Below are positions 60,896-64,000 of a stretch of 64,000 bases of DNA, in pieces (the first letter of the stretch is position 1; each line of letters begins with the position of its first letter). A model generated the notes under the pieces. The model was not told the DNA's origin, made no database searches, and saw only the letters and a list, made by a program, of their open reading frames with translations. This DNA is from an uncultured Dongia sp. (lineage in GTDB: Bacteria; Pseudomonadota; Alphaproteobacteria; Dongiales; Dongiaceae), in assembly GCF_936916975.1 (NCBI RefSeq), contig NZ_CAKZGO010000022.1:124001-188000 (forward strand), read 5' to 3'. The translations under genes and the position numbers were made by a program.

Positions 60896-61684
60896 TTAGT
60901 GGCCGATCAGGTTCTGAATCGGCGCGTGGAGCGTGTTGTTGGTGGCGAGAATCTCGCCATTGGCCAGCACCACCGGCTTGCCCTTGAGGTCGCTGACATA
61001 GCCGCCAGCTTCCTTGACCAGCAGGATGCCTGCCGCGATGTCCCAGGGCGAGAGGAACTCCTCCCAGAAGCCTTCATAGCGGCCGCAGGCGACGTAAGCG
61101 AGGTCAAGGGCTGCAGCACCGAAGCGGCGGACGCCGGCGGTCTCGCGCATCGCCTTGTCCATCTGCTTCTGGAAGCGTTCGATATGGCCGTGGCCACGGA
61201 ACGGGATGCCGGTCGCGACGACGCTCTCGTTCAAATTCTTGCGGCCAGAGACGCGGATGCGGCGGTCGTTCAGGAAAGCGCCGGCACCCTTCTCGGCATA
61301 GAACAGCTCGTCCTTGATCGGGTCGAAGATGACGCCGGCGGTGATCTCGCCCTTCACTTCGAGCGCGATCGAGATGCAGAAATGCGGAATGCCATGGAGG
61401 AAGTTGGTGGTGCCGTCGAGCGGATCGACGATCCAGCGGGTGTCCGGATCGGGACCTATTTCCACGCCGCTTTCTTCCATCAGGAAGCCGAAATTCGGCC
61501 GCGCCTTTTTCAACTCTTCCTTGATGATGGCTTCGGCCTTGTGATCGGCATTGCTGACGAAATCCGCCGGGCCCTTCTGCGAAACCTGCAATTGCTCGAC
61601 CTCGCCGAAGTCACGGCGAAGACCTCGGGCTGCCTTGTCGGCCGCCTTGCACATCACATTGATCAGGGCAGAACGCATCGCCAT
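60896..61684 (-). CDS. suhB: Inositol monophosphatase family protein (SuhB-like)
   Basis: 262 residues. Metal-site motifs are FLMEESG near residue 70, DPDTRWIVDPLDGTTNFLHGIPHFCISIAL, and the C-terminal WDIAAGILLVKEAGG. SuhB hydrolyses inositol phosphates and in some bacteria also takes part in rRNA transcription complexes. It lies 8 bp downstream of efp. Confidence 0.93.
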   Translation of the reverse strand: MAMRSALINVMCKAADKAARGLRRDFGEVEQLQVSQKGPADFVSNADHKAEAIIKEELKKARPNFGFLMEESGVEIGPDPDTRWIVDPLDGTTNFLHGIPHFCISIALEVKGEITAGVIFDPIKDELFYAEKGAGAFLNDRRIRVSGRKNLNESVVATGIPFRGHGHIERFQKQMDKAMRETAGVRRFGAAALDLAYVACGRYEGFWEEFLSPWDIAAGILLVKEAGGYVSDLKGKPVVLANGEILATNNTLHAPIQNLIGH

Positions 61685-61692
61685 AGTTGGGG

Positions 61693-62259
61693 TTAATCCT
61701 TCGAGCGTTCCATGTATTCGGAATCGGCGGTGCGGACCACGATCTTGGTGCCGGCGCCGACATGCGGCGGGACCAGGACGCGGACGCCGTTCTCCAGCAC
61801 GGCCGGCTTGTAGGAGGAGGAGGCGGTCTGCCCCTTCACCACGGCATCGGCTTCGACGATCAGGCAGACAACGGTTTCCGGCAGGGTCACCGAGATGGGC
61901 GAATCTTCGTAGCTTTCGACCGTCACCACCATGCCCTCGGTGAGATAGACGACCGGCTCGCCGATGAGATCGGCGTTGAGCGTCAGCTGTTCGAAGGTGT
62001 TGGCATCCATGAAGGTGTAGTCTTCGCCGGAGGAGAACAGGAACTGGTATTCCTTTTCGTCGAGGCGGACGCGGTCGACGGTGTCCGACGAGCGGAAGCG
62101 CTCGTTGAGCTTGGTCCCGTCGCGGATGTCCTTCAACTCGACCTGCAGGAAGGCGCCGCCCTTGCCCGGCTTCACATGCTGGGTCTTCACGGCGCGCCAG
62201 AGGCGCGCCTGATGTTCGATGATGTTGCCCGGACGAATGGCGTTGCCGTTGATCTTCAT
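61693..62259 (-). CDS. efp: Translation elongation factor P
   Basis: 188 residues, full length. Domain I holds HVKPGKGGAF with Lys33 at the tip, the position modified by beta-lysine in many bacteria; domains II and III follow (LDEKEYQFLFSSGEDYTFMDANTFEQ, KGQTASSSYKPAVLENGVRVLVPPHVGAGTKIVVRT). It relieves stalling at polyproline motifs. The neighbouring OmpA and MotB-like proteins are not the cause of the linkage; efp-suhB is a common pair. Confidence 0.97.
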   Translation of the reverse strand: MKINGNAIRPGNIIEHQARLWRAVKTQHVKPGKGGAFLQVELKDIRDGTKLNERFRSSDTVDRVRLDEKEYQFLFSSGEDYTFMDANTFEQLTLNADLIGEPVVYLTEGMVVTVESYEDSPISVTLPETVVCLIVEADAVVKGQTASSSYKPAVLENGVRVLVPPHVGAGTKIVVRTADSEYMERSKD

Positions 62260-62653
62260 GGCGTCAACCTGATCAGTCTTGAAATGTTGTCTGGAAAAGC
62301 GGGCGGTTTCTAGCAGGTGGGCTCTGGATAGTAAACCGGCGGATAGGCGCGGGCCTCGGGCCGGCGTCTATGACGTGCGGGTACTGAAAATGACACGCCT
62401 AATACGAGCTGGTCGATTCGTGTGTCGAGGGGACCGTCGGGCAATGTCGGAGAGAACGCCGGAGTCGCGCTGCCGGTTGTGGTTGTTCTCACGAACGGAA
62501 TACCATATCTAGCTGGAAAAGAACAAAAAATCCTCAATCGTTCTCTTTTCGATCTAAAGTCTTTACAAGTGGAACAAAGCCTGTACATTGGGCGTCATTC
62601 GGCGCCGATTTGTCACTGATCCGGTGCTGTGATCTAAGGTGGGAGAGAGACTT
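62260..62653. other. Intergenic region between efp and recA
   Basis: These 394 bases hold the divergent promoters of efp and recA. No convincing gene. The part next to recA (62480-62600) is AT-rich and contains the promoter and SOS-box candidates. Confidence 0.7.
62540..62589 (+). promoter_or_regulatory. recA promoter with a possible LexA box
   Basis: TTTACA (62562-62567) and TACATT (62584-62589) with a 16-bp spacer form a plausible promoter. GTTCTCTTTTCGATC (62540-62554) matches the alphaproteobacterial LexA box GTTC-N7-GTTC with one mismatch. A second degenerate site, GAAC-N7-GTAC, is at 62572-62586. Confidence 0.45.
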
Positions 62654-63745
62654 ATGTCGCAGAACGTGGTCAAGATTTCGGACAGGGATAGCAAAGAAAA
62701 CATGGATAAGAACAAGGCGTTGGACGCCGCGCTGGCGCAGATCGAGCGAGCCTTCGGCAAGGGTTCGATCATGCGTCTCGGCAGCAGCGAACAGGCGGTG
62801 GAAACCGAAGTCGTTTCAACGGGTTCGCTGGGGTTGGATATCGCCCTTGGCATCGGTGGCCTGCCGCGCGGGCGCATCGTCGAGATCTACGGCCCGGAAA
62901 GCTCGGGCAAGACCACATTGGCGCTGCAGGTCTGCGCCGAGGCCCAGAAGGCCGGCGGCACCTGCGCCTATATCGATGCGGAACATGCGCTCGATCCCTC
63001 TTACGCCACCAAGCTCGGCGTCAATGTCAGCGACCTCCTCATCTCGCAGCCGGATGCCGGCGAACAGGCGCTCGAAATCACCGACACGCTGGTCCGCTCC
63101 GGCGCCATCGACATCCTGGTGGTGGATTCGGTTGCGGCCCTGGTGCCGCGGGCCGAACTTGAGGGCGAGATGGGCGACAGCCATGTCGGCCTTCATGCCC
63201 GCCTGATGAGCCAGGCCCTGCGCAAGCTCACCGGCTCGATCAGCCGCTCCAAGACCATGGTCATCTTCATCAACCAGATCCGCATGAAGATCGGCGTGAT
63301 GTTCGGCAATCCCGAAACCACGACCGGCGGCAACGCCCTCAAATTCTACGCCTCGGTCCGCCTTGATATCCGCCGCATCGGCGCCATCAAGGATAAGGAA
63401 ACCGTGGTCGGCAACCAGACCAAGGTGAAGGTGGTCAAGAACAAGCTGGCGCCACCCTTCCGCGTCGTTGAATTCGACATCATGTATGGCGAAGGAATCT
63501 CGAAGATGGGCGAACTCATCGATCTGGGTGTTGCTGCCGGGGTGGTCGAGAAATCCGGTGCCTGGTTCTCCTACAGCACCCAGCGCATCGGCCAGGGGCG
63601 TGAGAACGCCAAGGGCTTCCTGCGCGACAACCCGGCCATGGCGAAGGAGATCGAACAGAAGATCCGCGCCAATGCGGGCCTCGTCGCCGGCGCCATGATG
63701 GATGCCAGTGGCGGCGACAAGGCCGCAGATGACGCCGACGCGTAA
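62654..63745 (+). CDS. recA: Recombinase RecA
   Basis: 363 residues from [20 protein letters not shown], preceded by GGGAGAGAG. Walker A is GPESSGKTT, Walker [11 protein letters not shown], loop L1 [25 protein letters not shown] and loop L2 [30 protein letters not shown]. It forms filaments on single-stranded DNA for strand exchange and activates LexA self-cleavage. The C-terminal tail is acidic (DKAADDADA). Confidence 0.99.
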   Translation: MSQNVVKISDRDSKENMDKNKALDAALAQIERAFGKGSIMRLGSSEQAVETEVVSTGSLGLDIALGIGGLPRGRIVEIYGPESSGKTTLALQVCAEAQKAGGTCAYIDAEHALDPSYATKLGVNVSDLLISQPDAGEQALEITDTLVRSGAIDILVVDSVAALVPRAELEGEMGDSHVGLHARLMSQALRKLTGSISRSKTMVIFINQIRMKIGVMFGNPETTTGGNALKFYASVRLDIRRIGAIKDKETVVGNQTKVKVVKNKLAPPFRVVEFDIMYGEGISKMGELIDLGVAAGVVEKSGAWFSYSTQRIGQGRENAKGFLRDNPAMAKEIEQKIRANAGLVAGAMMDASGGDKAADDADA

Positions 63746-63808
63746 GGTTTAGCCCAAACGATCGCGGTCCTGCCCTCATAGGCCGGACCGCCTGCTTCTC
63801 TCTCCGGC

Positions 63809-63852
63809 AAACGCGCCGGTCCCGGGTATCCCCCGAGGCCGGCGCGTTTTGT
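63809..63852 (+). terminator. Rho-independent terminator after recA
   Basis: AAACGCGCCGG (63809-63819) pairs with CCGGCGCGTTT (63839-63849), an 11-bp stem with a 19-nt loop, ending in TTTT on the plus strand. Confidence 0.82.
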
Positions 63853-63956
63853 CGTTCTGGGGGAGGTGGCTCCTGCGAGAGTTGTGGTAATCCTCGCCGC
63901 GCAAGCCAATGGACCCTGGTGCGCATTGGCAGTTCTGCATGTTACGCTCGGCCACC

Positions 63957-64000
63957 ATGACTGACGCCGCGCTGCCCCTTGATTCAAGCACAGTCCTTAC
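63957..64000 (+). CDS. Start of an unidentified gene (truncated by the window)
   Basis: An ATG at 63957 opens a frame MTDAALPLDSSTVL that runs to the window end. Only 14 codons are seen and there is no clear ribosome-binding site, so both the start and the gene are tentative. Confidence 0.3.
   Translation, partial: MTDAALPLDSSTVL

Noticed and set aside
62310-62588. A 92-codon minus-strand frame between efp and recA
   Set aside because: It covers the recA promoter, has no ribosome-binding site and no recognisable family.
1-64000. tRNA or rRNA genes, CRISPR arrays, insertion sequences, prophage
   Set aside because: Inspection of all intergenic intervals showed no cloverleaf with a CCA end, no regularly spaced repeats, no transposase or integrase motifs.

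Overview
The window is about 63% GC, gene-dense, and reads as a chromosomal segment of an alphaproteobacterium, most likely a Rhodospirillales-type organism. The lineage call rests on alphaproteobacterial markers: the DUF1192 / quinone oxidoreductase / TrcR (DUF1013) block, a DUF1465 (RcdA-like) protein, a napEFDABC cluster, a ROSE-like leader on hsp20, the efp-suhB pair, and GC-rich palindromic intergenic repeats. The genus cannot be fixed from the sequence. I see no insertion sequence, prophage, CRISPR array, rRNA or tRNA.

Layout. 1-4619: truncated class III aminotransferase, S9 peptidase, PKHD hydroxylase, SufS. 4651-12561: palindromic repeat, a 30-bp near-perfect operator, then one long operon (TAT-exported binding protein, two permeases and an ATPase of the spermidine/putrescine type, an isochorismatase-fold hydrolase, a GH63/MGH1-like glycosidase, a ribokinase). 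12608-20800: M81/MlrC protein, a trimethylamine-dehydrogenase-like flavoprotein, an MFS transporter, acyl-CoA dehydrogenase, a BetI-like regulator and a Rieske oxygenase with carnitine/betaine-type iron-site spacing; I read this as an amine/quaternary-amine catabolic neighbourhood. 21140-25584: psuG-psuK, an ABC exporter, cyaY, rpmE. 25641-34260: TerC, GrpB, PhoD, a cytochrome b561/PepSY/two-component module, NIPSNAP, LysR, DMT exporter. 34324-38147: DUF1465, heat-shock gene with thermometer-like leader, a multi-hairpin non-coding stretch, DUF1192, quinone oxidoreductase, trcR. 38169-41563: beta-propeller protein, an unusual HTH regulator facing a secreted protein, a membrane protein. 41930-46649: napEFDABC. 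46742-50398: FAD oxidase, ArsR plus two SRPBCC proteins, PAS protein. 50769-54352: lipoprotein, then a four-gene DUF2589 cassette ending in a VanY/M15-like zinc-peptidase homologue. 54602-60752: GNAT protein with an xxDRR repeat tail, a secreted TPR/pentapeptide protein, a MotA/MotB-like pair and an OmpA protein. 60896-64000: suhB, efp, recA and the start of another gene.

Best candidates for undescribed biology are the DUF2589 cassette (51772-54352), the structured non-coding stretch at 35619-35865, the GNAT-xxDRR protein, and the transporter-glycosidase-kinase operon with its palindromic operator. Functions are assigned from motifs recalled from known families; no database search was possible. 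Coordinates of coding regions include the stop codon.
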